DNA from: Actinomycetes bacterium
GTDB taxonomy: Bacteria; Actinomycetota; Acidimicrobiia; Acidimicrobiales; Palsa-688
NCBI GenBank assembly: GCA_021838445.1
Contig: JAKCDU010000009.1
Coordinates: forward strand, 1 to 64,000
Direction of reading: 5' to 3'
Length of the DNA: 64,000 nucleotides
Below the pieces are notes generated by a model. That model made no database searches. It was not told where the DNA came from and saw only the letters and a program-made list of their open reading frames with translations. Made by a program: the position numbers and the translations under genes. Below, in pieces: positions 52,237-61,026 of the stretch; the first letter of the stretch is position 1, and every line of letters starts with the position of its first letter.

Positions 52237-54006
52237 ATAGCAGTCGACCAGCATCCCCTTCGTTCCCCTGCCCGCGGCGAGGGCGACCCCTCCGATCGTT
52301 ACAAGTGGGTGGCGCTGTTCAACGTGACACTGGGCGTGCTCATGGCCACGATCGACTCGTCGATCATGCTCATCGCCATGCCCGACATCTTCCGAGGCAT
52401 CGGCCTCGACCCGCTGGTACCGGGCAACAGCTTCTACCTGCTGTGGATGATCCTCGGCTTCCTGATCGTGAGCAGCGTCCTGGTGGTCAGTCTGGGGCGC
52501 CTCGGGGACATCTACGGGCGGGTCCGGATGTACAACCTGGGCTTCCTCGTCTACACCGTCGCCTCCCTGCTACTGACCATCGACTGGATGCGGGGCTCCT
52601 CGGGCGCCCTGTGGCTGATCGTGATGCGCATCGTCCAAGGGGTCGGCGCCGCTTTCATCATCGCCAACTCGGCCGCCATCCTGACCGACGCCTTTCCCTC
52701 CCACCAGAGAGGCCTGGCCCTCGGGATCAACAACGTGGCCGGCATCAGCGGCTCGTTCATCGGCCTCGTGCTGGGCGGCATCCTCGGTCCGATCGACTGG
52801 CGCCTGGTGTTCCTCATCTCGGTTCCCATCGGGGCTCTGGGTACCATCTGGGCCTACCGCAAGCTCCGGGACAACGGGCTGCGCCACCCCTCGCCCATCG
52901 ACTGGTGGGGGAATTTCACCTTTGCGGTCGGCCTCATCCTGGTCATGATCGGTATCACCTACGGCATCGAGCCGCACGGGAGGCAGACGATGGGCTGGAC
53001 CAGCCCGGTGGTGCTCGCCGAGCTCGGCTCGGGCGTGGCGCTGCTCACCGTGTTCGCGGTGATCGAGACCCACGTCGAGAACCCGATGTTCAAGCTGCCG
53101 CTGTTCAAGATCAAGGCATTCACGTTCGGGACGCTCTCGACGTTCCTCTCCGCGGTGGCGCGCGGCGGGCTGATGTTCATGCTGATCATCTGGCTCCAGG
53201 GCATCTGGCTGCCCCAGCACGGCTACAGCTTCACCTCGACGCCTCTTTGGGCGGGGATTTACATGCTTCCCCTCACCGCCGGGTTCCTGATCGCCGGGCC
53301 GCTGTCGGGCTTCCTGTCAGACCGCTACGGGGCCCGACCGTTCGCGACCGGTGGGATGGTGGCCACCGCCGCCAGTTTCGTGCTGCTCGAATTCCTCCCC
53401 ATCGACTTCTCCTACGTTCCCTTCGCCCTCCTCCTGCTGCTGAGCGGGCTGGGCATGGGGGCCTTCGCGTCGCCCAACCGGGCCGGGGTGATGAACAGCC
53501 TCCCGGCCGGCGACCGGGGCGCAGGGGGAGGGATGAACTCGACGTTTCAGAACTCGGCTCAGGTTCTGTCCATCGGCATCTTCTTCACGTTGATGATCCT
53601 CGGCCTGTCGGCATCGCTTCCCGCCGCCCTGCAGCACGGTCTCACCTCTCACGGGGTGGGTGGGGCGACCGCCACCCGGGTATCCCACCTCCCCCCGGTG
53701 TCGGTGCTCTTCGCTGCGTTTCTCGGCTACAACCCCATCCAGCACCTCGTACCGGCCGCCGCGCTGAACGCTCTGCCCCGGCCGGACTACACGGTGCTCA
53801 CCGGGCGTTCGTTCTTCTCGCAGCTGATCTCCGGGCCGTTTCGCTCCGGTCTGCACGAAGCCTTTCTGTTCGCCATCGTCGCGTCGCTCGTGGCCGCGGT
53901 GGCGTCGTGGTCGAGGGGCTCGCGCTACGTGGACGACGAAATCGGGGGCGCAGCGGCACCGGCCCGGGTAGGAACGGGCACTGTCGGGGTATTCGATCGA
54001 GCATGA
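52237..54006 (+). CDS. MFS transporter, DHA2 type; probable ATA start
   Basis: A 589-aa transporter with about 14 membrane segments, a paralogue of the one at 59203. Segment 1 includes TLGVLMATIDSSIMLIAMPDIF; SLGRLGDIYGRVRMYNLGF is the 2-3 loop; a large loop before the last segment ends in TGRSFFSQLI. Likely a proton-driven exporter. The frame opens at TTG 52144, but that is in the -35 box; the only start-like codon with a good AGGAGG site (52223-52228) is ATA 52237. It overlaps the next small gene by ATGA. Confidence 0.85.
   Translation: MAVDQHPLRSPARGEGDPSDRYKWVALFNVTLGVLMATIDSSIMLIAMPDIFRGIGLDPLVPGNSFYLLWMILGFLIVSSVLVVSLGRLGDIYGRVRMYNLGFLVYTVASLLLTIDWMRGSSGALWLIVMRIVQGVGAAFIIANSAAILTDAFPSHQRGLALGINNVAGISGSFIGLVLGGILGPIDWRLVFLISVPIGALGTIWAYRKLRDNGLRHPSPIDWWGNFTFAVGLILVMIGITYGIEPHGRQTMGWTSPVVLAELGSGVALLTVFAVIETHVENPMFKLPLFKIKAFTFGTLSTFLSAVARGGLMFMLIIWLQGIWLPQHGYSFTSTPLWAGIYMLPLTAGFLIAGPLSGFLSDRYGARPFATGGMVATAASFVLLEFLPIDFSYVPFALLLLLSGLGMGAFASPNRAGVMNSLPAGDRGAGGGMNSTFQNSAQVLSIGIFFTLMILGLSASLPAALQHGLTSHGVGGATATRVSHLPPVSVLFAAFLGYNPIQHLVPAAALNALPRPDYTVLTGRSFFSQLISGPFRSGLHEAFLFAIVASLVAAVASWSRGSRYVDDEIGGAAAPARVGTGTVGVFDRA
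53175..53233. repeat. 59-bp segment identical in both DHA2 paralogues
   Basis: This stretch is identical to 60138-60196, within otherwise diverged paralogous genes; it encodes the IIWLQGIWLPQHGYSF segment. It may reflect gene conversion or strong constraint. Confidence 0.85.
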
Positions 54007-54239
54007 CCAACTTCTGCCCGGCCGATCACGCCATGGGCCTCGAGTTGCAGCTCGAGGAGCTCTTGGAGCAGCAGCAGCGGGCCCTGATCCAAGGGCGCGG
54101 GCACGACGCCGAACAGCTGCAGACCGAGATCGAGCAGCTCCAGTACGAGCTGGCGGCGACGGCTGAGTTGGTGGGATCTGTGCTTCCCCCGCCTCCATCA
54201 CCGGAACTGCACGACGCCGAGCGCCTCACCGGAGGCTGA
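54003..54239 (+). CDS. Small coiled-coil protein coupled to an MFS gene
   Basis: A 78-aa protein of unknown function. After MTNFCPADHAMG, residues about 13-55 form an amphipathic heptad-rich helix full of Leu, Glu and Gln (LEEL, QQQRAL, EQLQTEIEQLQ), then a Pro-rich tail. The ATG overlaps the MFS stop (ATGA, 54003-54006), and the codon pattern is coding-like, so it is probably translated with the transporter and may be a partner of it. No homologue recognised. Confidence 0.65.
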   Translation: MTNFCPADHAMGLELQLEELLEQQQRALIQGRGHDAEQLQTEIEQLQYELAATAELVGSVLPPPPSPELHDAERLTGG

Positions 54240-54319
54240 ACCACCCCGGCGCCGCCTCACCGTGCACTGATCCCGGCCGCGCCCTCGCCCCTCCCATCCG
54301 AGATGACGCGTCGCGCGGT

Positions 54320-54349
54320 TTGACAGTTGTCGGCCGCCTCGATGAGGAT
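54320..54349 (+). promoter_or_regulatory. Promoter of the SDR gene at 54382
   Basis: TTGACA (54320-54325) and GAGGAT (54344-54349) with an 18-bp spacer, followed by an AGGAGGGG ribosome site. One of the few conventional leadered promoters here. Confidence 0.5.
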
Positions 54350-54381
54350 CCGCCCCCGTCTTGTTCATGTGAGGAGGGGCC

Positions 54382-55311
54382 GTGGGTCTGCTCGAAGGGA
54401 AAGTAGCCATCGTCACCGGGGCAGGCCGGGGCATCGGCCGGGAGCACGCCCTGCTCCTGGCCCGGGAAGGTGCCGCGGTGATGGTCAATGACCTCGGAGG
54501 TGACGGCCGGGGTGAGGGGGCCGATCTGACCCCGGCCCAGCAGGTGGCCGAGGAGATCAGACAGGCCGGTGGCCGAGCCGAGGTCAACGGAGCGGACGTG
54601 GCGGACTGGTCGGCGGCCGAGGGACTGGTCAAGCAGACCGTGGAGATCTTCGGGCGACTGGATATCCTGGTGAACAACGCCGGGATCCTGCGTGACCGGA
54701 TGGCGTTCAACATGTCCGAAGAGGAGTGGGACGTCGTCGTCAACGTGGTGCTGAAAGGCTGCTTCGCGCCCTCCCGCTTCGCCGCCGCCTACTGGCGTGA
54801 GCAGTTCAAGAAGACCGAGGAGCGGGTGGATGGGGCCATCGTCAACACCGCCTCGGAGTCGGGCCTCTACGGCAACTCCGGCCAGGCCAACTACGGGGCG
54901 GCCAAGGCGGGCATAGCCGCATTGTCGACTGTCCTCGCCCGGGACCTCGACCGCATCGGGGTGCGGGTCAACACCATCGCCCCGACGGCCGCGACCCGCC
55001 TTCTCGGCACCGTGCTGTCAGGCCGGGAGGAGCCCGCCGAAGGCGCCTACGACCCGCTGGCGCCCTCGGCCATCGCCCCTCTCGTGGTGTGGCTGTGCTC
55101 GGACCTGGCCCGCGACGTCAACGCCCAGGTGTTCGCCGTCAGCGGGGCACGTATCCAGCTGGTGCGCGGCTATCACCCGGTCACGCAGATCGACTCGGCC
55201 GAGCAGGCCTGGTCGCCTGACCGCATCGAGGATCTCAAGGAACAGTTGCTCGGCGGGGGGCGCTTCGACACCGGGATACCCCCGTTCATGCCCCCGCTCG
55301 GTTGGGAGTGA
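54382..55311 (+). CDS. SDR of the MFE-2/HSD17B4-like type
   Basis: A 309-aa SDR resembling the dehydrogenase part of peroxisomal multifunctional enzyme 2 and actinobacterial 3-hydroxyacyl-CoA dehydrogenases. TGAGRGIGREHALLLAREGA is the cofactor motif, VNDLGGD follows, then NNAGILRDRMAFNMSEEEWD, a catalytic SESG/NYGAAKAG pair and a C-terminal extension of about 50 residues. Expected to oxidise a 3-hydroxyacyl-CoA. The GTG start has AGGAGGGG. It stands alone between an exporter unit and a strong terminator. Confidence 0.9.
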   Translation: MGLLEGKVAIVTGAGRGIGREHALLLAREGAAVMVNDLGGDGRGEGADLTPAQQVAEEIRQAGGRAEVNGADVADWSAAEGLVKQTVEIFGRLDILVNNAGILRDRMAFNMSEEEWDVVVNVVLKGCFAPSRFAAAYWREQFKKTEERVDGAIVNTASESGLYGNSGQANYGAAKAGIAALSTVLARDLDRIGVRVNTIAPTAATRLLGTVLSGREEPAEGAYDPLAPSAIAPLVVWLCSDLARDVNAQVFAVSGARIQLVRGYHPVTQIDSAEQAWSPDRIEDLKEQLLGGGRFDTGIPPFMPPLGWE

Positions 55312-55349
55312 GGTGCCCCCCGCCCGCCTCTCGGCGGGCGGGGGACACC
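55312..55349. terminator. Strong bidirectional hairpin terminator
   Basis: A 12-bp G/C stem (55317-55328 with 55333-55344, loop TCTC) is extended by GGTG/CACC across single mismatches. It lies between the convergent stops at 55311 and 55383. Confidence 0.75.
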
Positions 55350-55382
55350 GCTCCCACAGGCCTTTCAGGCTTTTCGGGCCCT

Positions 55383-57047
55383 TCAGGCCCGGCCTCCGAG
55401 TCGGGCCAGTTCGGCGGCCACGAGCTCCTCGTGGGCTTCCTCGTCCTGCTTGGCCCGCCGGGGGCTCCACCGGCCCTTCATCAACAGCACCGCAGGTAGG
55501 AACACGACGGCGCCACCGAAGCAGATCCAGTAGTAGTCGCGCCACTGACCTGGCGATTCGGCTTGGGCTTGGAGCACGGCCGGTCCGTGTGCGGCCATGT
55601 AGGTCTTCACATCGGCCGGGGCCTTCTCCAGGGCGATCAGGTCCTTCAGGTAGTTGGCTCCGAGCACGCTGCGGGCCTGGGCCAGGGCGGCCGCGTCGGT
55701 TGGGTTCTTCTGCAGCGCGGCGAGGGCCGAAGCCGGCACCTGGAAGCCCGGGTACTGGGCGGCGTAGGCCTGGACCTGGCCGCCGTAGTCGACCAGGGGG
55801 TTAACCGTGGTGACGATGTGGGGCAGTATCAGGTAGGCGACGAAGACGATCACCCGGATGATCCATCCCCAGATGGCCAGGCCGGTCGCGGTGAGCGCCG
55901 GGTTGTGGCCCTCCACGGTCTCGGTGAAGCTGGCCATCCACGGGCAGTAGGCGACGGCCAGGAAGGCCGAGAGCAGCGAGATGATGGCGGCCAGCGTGTA
56001 ATAGCTGGGGTGGTGCCCGGCCTGCTCGAGGTACACCACGATCATGGCGGCCGTCCCGACCCCACCCACGATCATGAACGGTTTGCGCACCCGGAGCCGG
56101 TCCGACGCCACCCCCGCGACTATGACCATGACGGCGTTGACCGCCCAGTTCCAGTTTCCCAGGCCGTTGGCGTCACGCAGCGAGAAGCCGAAGACGGTGG
56201 CCAGGTAGGTCTGTCCGAACCCGACGGCGACGTAGTAGATGAGCAGCAGTAGCCCCACTCCGGTCGCCGAGGCGAGCACGTCGAGGCGGAGCAGCTGACC
56301 GAAAGGGTTGCGCAGGGACGCCTCGATGTCGAGGCCTTTGGCCCGGGCCTCGATCAGGGCTCGGTCTCTCAACGACACCATCAGCTGATCGCGAAGCGCC
56401 GGCGACAGCTCCCGCAGCCCGACCAGGGCGACGCCGAAGACCACCAGGCCGGCGACCCCGGCGATCACGTACTCGTGGCCCCAGGTGGTGGATGTGTGGA
56501 GGGTGTTGCTGGCCACCACGGCCACCACCAGGCTCCCGAGAACCGGTCCCATGGTCCAAAAGCCCATGGCCGTGGCCCGCCCCACCTGAGGCGAGAAGTC
56601 CCTGATCAAAGCCGGGGTCGCCACCAGGCAGATGCCCTCGACCAGTCCCACTGCGGCGGTGGCGATGGCGAAAGGCCACTTGGTGGTCAGATGGGGGATG
56701 ACCAGCGCCACGAGCAGGCCGGTGACGAGGAGGCCCCCGACCACGAGGTTGCAGCGCCCGATGCGGTCGGTGAGCCCGGCGAACAGAGAGCCGAAGGCCC
56801 CCACCAGGTTGGCCACGGCCAGCAGATTCACCAAGAAGGCGAACGACATGTGCAGGGCCGGCAGCTGCCTCGGGGCCACCGAAGCGTTGACGTACAACTC
56901 GTAGTAGAGCGAGATGGTCACCAGGACGGTTATGGCCAGATAGGTGAAGCGGGCCCCGGTCTCGGGGTAACGGTCGAGCTGGCGGTTCCAGAGGCGGCGG
57001 ACTCCATCGGGGGAGGAGCGGCCGGCGGAGGCGGGGCTGGTTTGCAC
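55383..57047 (-). CDS. MFS transporter (metabolite:H+ symporter type)
   Basis: A 554-aa transporter with about 12 membrane segments. The segment 2-3 region has GSLFAGLTDRIGRCNLVVGG, the classic MFS A motif. Between the last segments is a soluble stretch of about 80 residues (after HIVTTVNPLVDYGG to SPGQWRDYYW) probably outside the cell. Relatives import carboxylates or sugars; the substrate here is unknown. GTG 57047 is used because the frame further upstream overlaps the divergent CYTH gene and lacks homology. Confidence 0.83.
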   Translation of the reverse strand: MQTSPASAGRSSPDGVRRLWNRQLDRYPETGARFTYLAITVLVTISLYYELYVNASVAPRQLPALHMSFAFLVNLLAVANLVGAFGSLFAGLTDRIGRCNLVVGGLLVTGLLVALVIPHLTTKWPFAIATAAVGLVEGICLVATPALIRDFSPQVGRATAMGFWTMGPVLGSLVVAVVASNTLHTSTTWGHEYVIAGVAGLVVFGVALVGLRELSPALRDQLMVSLRDRALIEARAKGLDIEASLRNPFGQLLRLDVLASATGVGLLLLIYYVAVGFGQTYLATVFGFSLRDANGLGNWNWAVNAVMVIVAGVASDRLRVRKPFMIVGGVGTAAMIVVYLEQAGHHPSYYTLAAIISLLSAFLAVAYCPWMASFTETVEGHNPALTATGLAIWGWIIRVIVFVAYLILPHIVTTVNPLVDYGGQVQAYAAQYPGFQVPASALAALQKNPTDAAALAQARSVLGANYLKDLIALEKAPADVKTYMAAHGPAVLQAQAESPGQWRDYYWICFGGAVVFLPAVLLMKGRWSPRRAKQDEEAHEELVAAELARLGGRA

Positions 57048-57129
57048 CCTTCCACTCTCGGCGGTCGGGTGCCGCCAGCGCCAGTCGAGCGGAGCGCGCC
57101 CCGCCCCCGGGGTGGGGTAGACATGGACG

Positions 57130-58704
57130 ATGGTCGTGGAGAGCAACCTCGAACGCGAGTTCAAGTTCGACGTGGACCCACAGTTCCGCTCCCCCGACCT
57201 GGAGAAGGTCGCCGGCGGCGTGCACGCCCTGCCCGAGCAGCGGTTGGTGACGACCTACTACGACACCCCCACGTTGCGGCTGTGGGCGCTCGGCATCACC
57301 CTGCGCTTCAGGGAGGAAGGCTCCCCGATACCGGCGGGCGGTGCCCGGGGGTCGGCGCGCCGCAGGGGAGCGGCCGCCGGTAAATGGACTCTCAAGCTCC
57401 CCACCCTCACGACCACCGCGCCGACCTCCGACGCCGGCTCGGCGGATCGCTGGGAGCTGACGTGGAAGGCCGACGGGGGGCGGGTCCCCGACGGTGCCAC
57501 GGCGGTGATCCGAGGGATCACCCGGGAGGAGATTCTGGCCCCCGTGGCGGTCCTGGCCGCGGCCCGGAGGCGCTGGCTGTTGCAGGAAGCCGACCAGCCA
57601 CCCTGGGCCGAGATCGACGACGACCTCGTCGAGGTCACGTCGGGCAAGAGGCGGGGCCTGACCTTCCGGCAGCTGGAGGTCGAGCTGCTGGCGGCGGGGT
57701 CCGACCCGCCGCCGCCGCGGGTGGAAGCCGTGCTGGAGCGGTTGCGCCGGGCCGGCGCCCGGGAGGGGGGTGGCTCCAAGTTCGCGCTGGCCGCCGGGCT
57801 CGACGGGCGAGCTCCGACCCGATCGGCGCCCGCTGGGACCCTGGGCGCGACGCTGGGCCACATCTTGGCGGCCGACGCCGAACGGTGGTTCGAAGCCGAC
57901 TTCCGTCTGCGGGTCCCCGGGGCCGACGGCGACCCGGGGCGGCCCCCACCCGAGGTGGTCGGGCTGGCCTTCGAAGCGGTCGCCCGATGGCGGGCCCACC
58001 TGGCGGCGTTCCGGCCGGCTCTGGACCGGCGCTGGGTCGAACCCATGCGAGCCGATCTCCGCCATCTGGCCGGCATCCTGGGTCGGCTGCGCGCCGAGGA
58101 CGCCGTCGTCGTTCGGGTCGAGGCCCGCCCGGACGCCCGGGGCGCCGAGGAGTCGGCCGAGCTGCTCGCCCTGCTCACCGCCGAACGGCACATGAGTGCC
58201 CTCGACCTGATGGAGACGCTCGCGTCGGACGCCTATCTGGCCATGCTCGAGCGCATGGACCGCCCGGGGGACGCGCTGGCGACGGGGACCGGAGCCGACG
58301 ACCCGGCCCGGCGCTTGCTGAGATCGGCGCTCAGGAGGTCCTGGCGGCGGAGTCGGCGGGCGATCCGCCGTCTCGGCCCGGTCGCCCCAGGCCAGGCTGC
58401 CGCCCGAGCTCTCCGGGTGGCCTACACCGCCGAGGCCTGCTCGCCGGTCCTCGGCCGAAGGGCTGACCGCTTGGCGGTGGTGGCCCAGGCCGCGGCCGCC
58501 ACCCTCACCGATCTGGACGACACCCGTTCCGCCATCGACGAGCTGCACCAGTTGGCGAGCCATCCGTCGATGACCCCGGGCGTGGCGTTCGTGGCCGGCC
58601 GCGTGACCGGGCGGCTGGAAGCCGAGTCGATCGACCTCGGCCGGAGGGCGAAGCGCAACGCCGACCGCCTGGCCCGGCACCGCTCGGCGGACTGGCTGCG
58701 CTGA
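57130..58704 (+). CDS. CYTH-CHAD domain protein (CHAD degenerate)
   Basis: A 524-aa protein. Residues 1-215 are a CYTH triphosphate tunnel domain with the LEREFKFDVD ExExK motif, KWTLKLPT, and the WAEIDDDLVEV and RQLEVEL strands; residues about 240-520 are a helical CHAD domain, a polyphosphate-binding fold. The conserved CHAD histidines of the RxxxRRxR-type motifs are not seen (FEAVARWRAHLAAFRP and ARALRVAYTAE lack the His). CYTH activity on triphosphates or polyphosphate is likely; CHAD binding may be altered. ATG 57130 is 6 nt after a weak TAGACA box. Confidence 0.87.
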   Translation: MVVESNLEREFKFDVDPQFRSPDLEKVAGGVHALPEQRLVTTYYDTPTLRLWALGITLRFREEGSPIPAGGARGSARRRGAAAGKWTLKLPTLTTTAPTSDAGSADRWELTWKADGGRVPDGATAVIRGITREEILAPVAVLAAARRRWLLQEADQPPWAEIDDDLVEVTSGKRRGLTFRQLEVELLAAGSDPPPPRVEAVLERLRRAGAREGGGSKFALAAGLDGRAPTRSAPAGTLGATLGHILAADAERWFEADFRLRVPGADGDPGRPPPEVVGLAFEAVARWRAHLAAFRPALDRRWVEPMRADLRHLAGILGRLRAEDAVVVRVEARPDARGAEESAELLALLTAERHMSALDLMETLASDAYLAMLERMDRPGDALATGTGADDPARRLLRSALRRSWRRSRRAIRRLGPVAPGQAAARALRVAYTAEACSPVLGRRADRLAVVAQAAAATLTDLDDTRSAIDELHQLASHPSMTPGVAFVAGRVTGRLEAESIDLGRRAKRNADRLARHRSADWLR

Positions 58705-58726
58705 GCTCGGCCCGGCCGGGCAGGTA

Positions 58727-58732
58727 TAGGGT
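58727..58732 (+). promoter_or_regulatory. -10 box of a leaderless promoter
   Basis: TAGGGT, 6 nt before the ATG of the STAS gene at 58739. Confidence 0.5.
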
Positions 58733-58738
58733 TTGGCC

Positions 58739-59089
58739 ATGGCTGACGAGGTGGTGCTGGAGGTGGCCGAGGGCCCGACTCACACGGTGATCTCGGCGTC
58801 GGGTTACCTCGACGTCTCCACCGCGCCGCGATTGCGGGAGAAGCTCCTCGAGGTGGTGGAAGCCGGACCGGCCCACGTGATCGTCGACCTGGGCCCCATC
58901 GACTTCATCGATTCGAGCGCCCTCGGGGTGATCCTGCACGGCTGGAAAGTGCTCCAGGCCCAGGGTTCGACCCTGGCTGTGGTGTCCCCGCAGGAGCGCA
59001 TCACCAAGCTGTTCGAGATCACCGCGCTCAACCTGAGCATCAACCTCTACCCCTCGATCGAGGAGGCCTTGGCCGACCTGGAGGGCTGA
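58739..59089 (+). CDS. STAS domain anti-sigma factor antagonist
   Basis: A 116-aa STAS protein like SpoIIAA/RsbV. The phosphorylatable Ser lies in IDFIDSSALGVI (near residue 60), and the SASGYLDVSTAPRL strand opens the fold. It would bind and be phosphorylated by an anti-sigma kinase to release a stress sigma factor. No partner kinase or sigma factor is nearby. ATG 58739 is preferred over TTG 58733 because a -10 box is 6 nt upstream. Confidence 0.9.
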   Translation: MADEVVLEVAEGPTHTVISASGYLDVSTAPRLREKLLEVVEAGPAHVIVDLGPIDFIDSSALGVILHGWKVLQAQGSTLAVVSPQERITKLFEITALNLSINLYPSIEEALADLEG

Positions 59090-59143
59090 GCGACCGGGGA
59101 CGGATCGGGGAGGGGCCGGCGTCTGCCGCTGACAAATCTTCCG

Positions 59144-59166
59144 TTGACGTCAGGGTCTGGTATCTT
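59144..59166 (+). promoter_or_regulatory. TGACGTCA palindrome in the MFS-MerR promoter
   Basis: TGACGTCA (59145-59152) is a perfect 8-bp palindrome, and TATCTT (59161-59166) a plausible -10. An operator between -35 and -10 is typical of MerR control, and the MerR gene is the last gene of this unit. Confidence 0.5.
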
Positions 59167-59202
59167 GGGGGCGAACCGGACCGGCAGGCGAAGGAGCCGT
59201 TC

Positions 59203-61026
59203 TTGACCACCACCCCCGTACGTCAGGCCACCCCCACCGAATCCGGTGAGGGCCGCGTCGCCTACAAGTGGATCGCTGTGTCGAACACCACTCTCGGCAT
59301 CCTGATGGTCTCCATCAACCAGTCCATCCTGCTCATCGCCCTGCCCGACATCTTCCGCGGCATCAAGCTCAACCCGCTCACCCCATCCAACACGTCCTAC
59401 TTCCTGTGGACCTTCATGGGCTTCATGATCGTCACCGCGGTGCTGGTGGTGAGCCTGGGGCGGGTGGGGGACATGTACGGGCGGGTGAAGATGTACAACC
59501 TGGGCTTCGCGGTCTTCACCGTCTTCTCCATACTCCTGTCGGTCACCTGGATGACCGGGCCGGCCGGAGCGCTTTGGATCGTCATCATGCGGGTCTTCCA
59601 GGGGGTCGGCGGGGCCTTTCTCTTCGCCAACTCGCAGGCCATCATCACCGACGCCTTCCCCGAGGACGAACGGGGCAAGGCCATGGGCATCAACGGGGTG
59701 GCCCTGGTGGGAGGTTCTTTCATCGGCCTGATCCTTGGTGGCGTCCTCGCCCCCGTCGAATGGAGGCTGGTGTTCCTTGTATCGGTCCCCTTCGGGCTGT
59801 TCGGGACGGTGTGGGCCTACCTCAAGCTGCGCGACACCGGGGCACGTATCCAGTCGAGAATCGACTGGCTGGGCAATGCCACGTTCGCCGTCGGCCTGAT
59901 CTCGGTGCTCACCGGGATCGTGTACTCCCTGCTCCCCTACGGCGGTCACAGCATGGGCTGGACCAACCCGTGGGTCCTGGCGGCCATATTCGGCGGTCTC
60001 GCCGTGCTCGTACTGTTCGGCTGGATCGAACGGCGCGTTCCCGACCCGATGTTCCGCCTCGACCTGTTCAGTATCCGACCCTTCACCGCCGGCGCGGTAT
60101 CCGGTCTCCTGGCCGGACTGGGACGGGGCGGACTGCAGTTCATGCTGATCATCTGGCTCCAGGGCATCTGGCTGCCCCAGCACGGCTACAGCTTCAGCCA
60201 GACGCCTCTGTGGGCCGGGATCTACATGCTTCCCCTCAGTGCCGGCTTCCTCGTCGTCGGACCACTGTCGGGCATCCTGTCCGACCGGTGGGGAGCCCGG
60301 GCTCTGGCGTCGGTCGGCCTCGGGGTGTCGATGGTCACCTTCCTGCTGTTGAACCTGTTGCCCATGAACTTCACCTATCTGCCGTTCGCGCTGCTGCTCG
60401 TCCTGTTCGCGATCGGGATGGGCCTGTTCTTCACTCCCAACGCGGCGTCGGTCATGAACAGCCTTCCGCCCAACCAGCGCGGCGCCGGAGCGGGCATGCT
60501 GAACACCTTCCAGAACTCGGCCCAGGTTCTGTCGATGGGCATCTTCTTCACCATCGTCACCCTGGGTCTGGCCGCCTCACTGCCCGGCCACCTCTACCGG
60601 GGTCTGACGGCCGCGGGGGTAGACCCGATATCCGCCCACCGGGTGGCCAGCGAGCCCCCCATCGGCAGTCTCTTTTCCGCCTTCCTCGGCTTCAACCCGA
60701 TCCAGCAGTTGCTGGGACCGACCGGGTTGGCGCACCTCAGTGCCAGCCAGCAGACCTACGTCACGGGCCGGTCGTTCTTTCCCAAGCTGATCGAGCAGGC
60801 GTTCGCCAACGGCCTGCACATGGCGTTCTACTTCGCTGCGGCCGCTACCTTCGTGGCCATGCTCGCCTCGCTTCTCCGGGGTCGCCGGTACGTGCACTCG
60901 GCGGCGGCCGTGGCCACCGAACACGGCTCGCTGCTCGACGAACTGGCCGCCGGGGCGGCCTCGTCGGCCCAGGCCGGCGGTCTTGACGAGCTCGGTGCCG
61001 ACTCTCCCGCCGGCGCCGGGGGATGA
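59203..61026 (+). CDS. MFS transporter, DHA2 type
   Basis: A 607-aa exporter with about 14 membrane segments, paralogous to the one at 52237: segment 1 TLGILMVSINQSILLIALPDIF, SLGRVGDMYGRVKMYNLGF and TGRSFFPKLI. A proton-linked exporter of unknown substrate. The TTG start at 59203 follows AAGGAG. Its stop overlaps the ATG of the MerR gene (ATGA), so the regulator is made with the pump and probably senses its substrate. The C-terminal 50 residues are Ala/Gly-rich and cytoplasmic. Confidence 0.9.
   Translation: MTTTPVRQATPTESGEGRVAYKWIAVSNTTLGILMVSINQSILLIALPDIFRGIKLNPLTPSNTSYFLWTFMGFMIVTAVLVVSLGRVGDMYGRVKMYNLGFAVFTVFSILLSVTWMTGPAGALWIVIMRVFQGVGGAFLFANSQAIITDAFPEDERGKAMGINGVALVGGSFIGLILGGVLAPVEWRLVFLVSVPFGLFGTVWAYLKLRDTGARIQSRIDWLGNATFAVGLISVLTGIVYSLLPYGGHSMGWTNPWVLAAIFGGLAVLVLFGWIERRVPDPMFRLDLFSIRPFTAGAVSGLLAGLGRGGLQFMLIIWLQGIWLPQHGYSFSQTPLWAGIYMLPLSAGFLVVGPLSGILSDRWGARALASVGLGVSMVTFLLLNLLPMNFTYLPFALLLVLFAIGMGLFFTPNAASVMNSLPPNQRGAGAGMLNTFQNSAQVLSMGIFFTIVTLGLAASLPGHLYRGLTAAGVDPISAHRVASEPPIGSLFSAFLGFNPIQQLLGPTGLAHLSASQQTYVTGRSFFPKLIEQAFANGLHMAFYFAAAATFVAMLASLLRGRRYVHSAAAVATEHGSLLDELAAGAASSAQAGGLDELGADSPAGAGG
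60138..60196. repeat. 59-bp segment identical in both DHA2 paralogues
   Basis: Partner of 53175-53233; see that entry. Confidence 0.85.

Noticed and set aside
56173-58740. An 855-aa minus-strand open frame
   Set aside because: It is antisense to the CYTH-CHAD gene and out of frame with the MFS gene; its composition is that of a shadow frame in GC-rich DNA.
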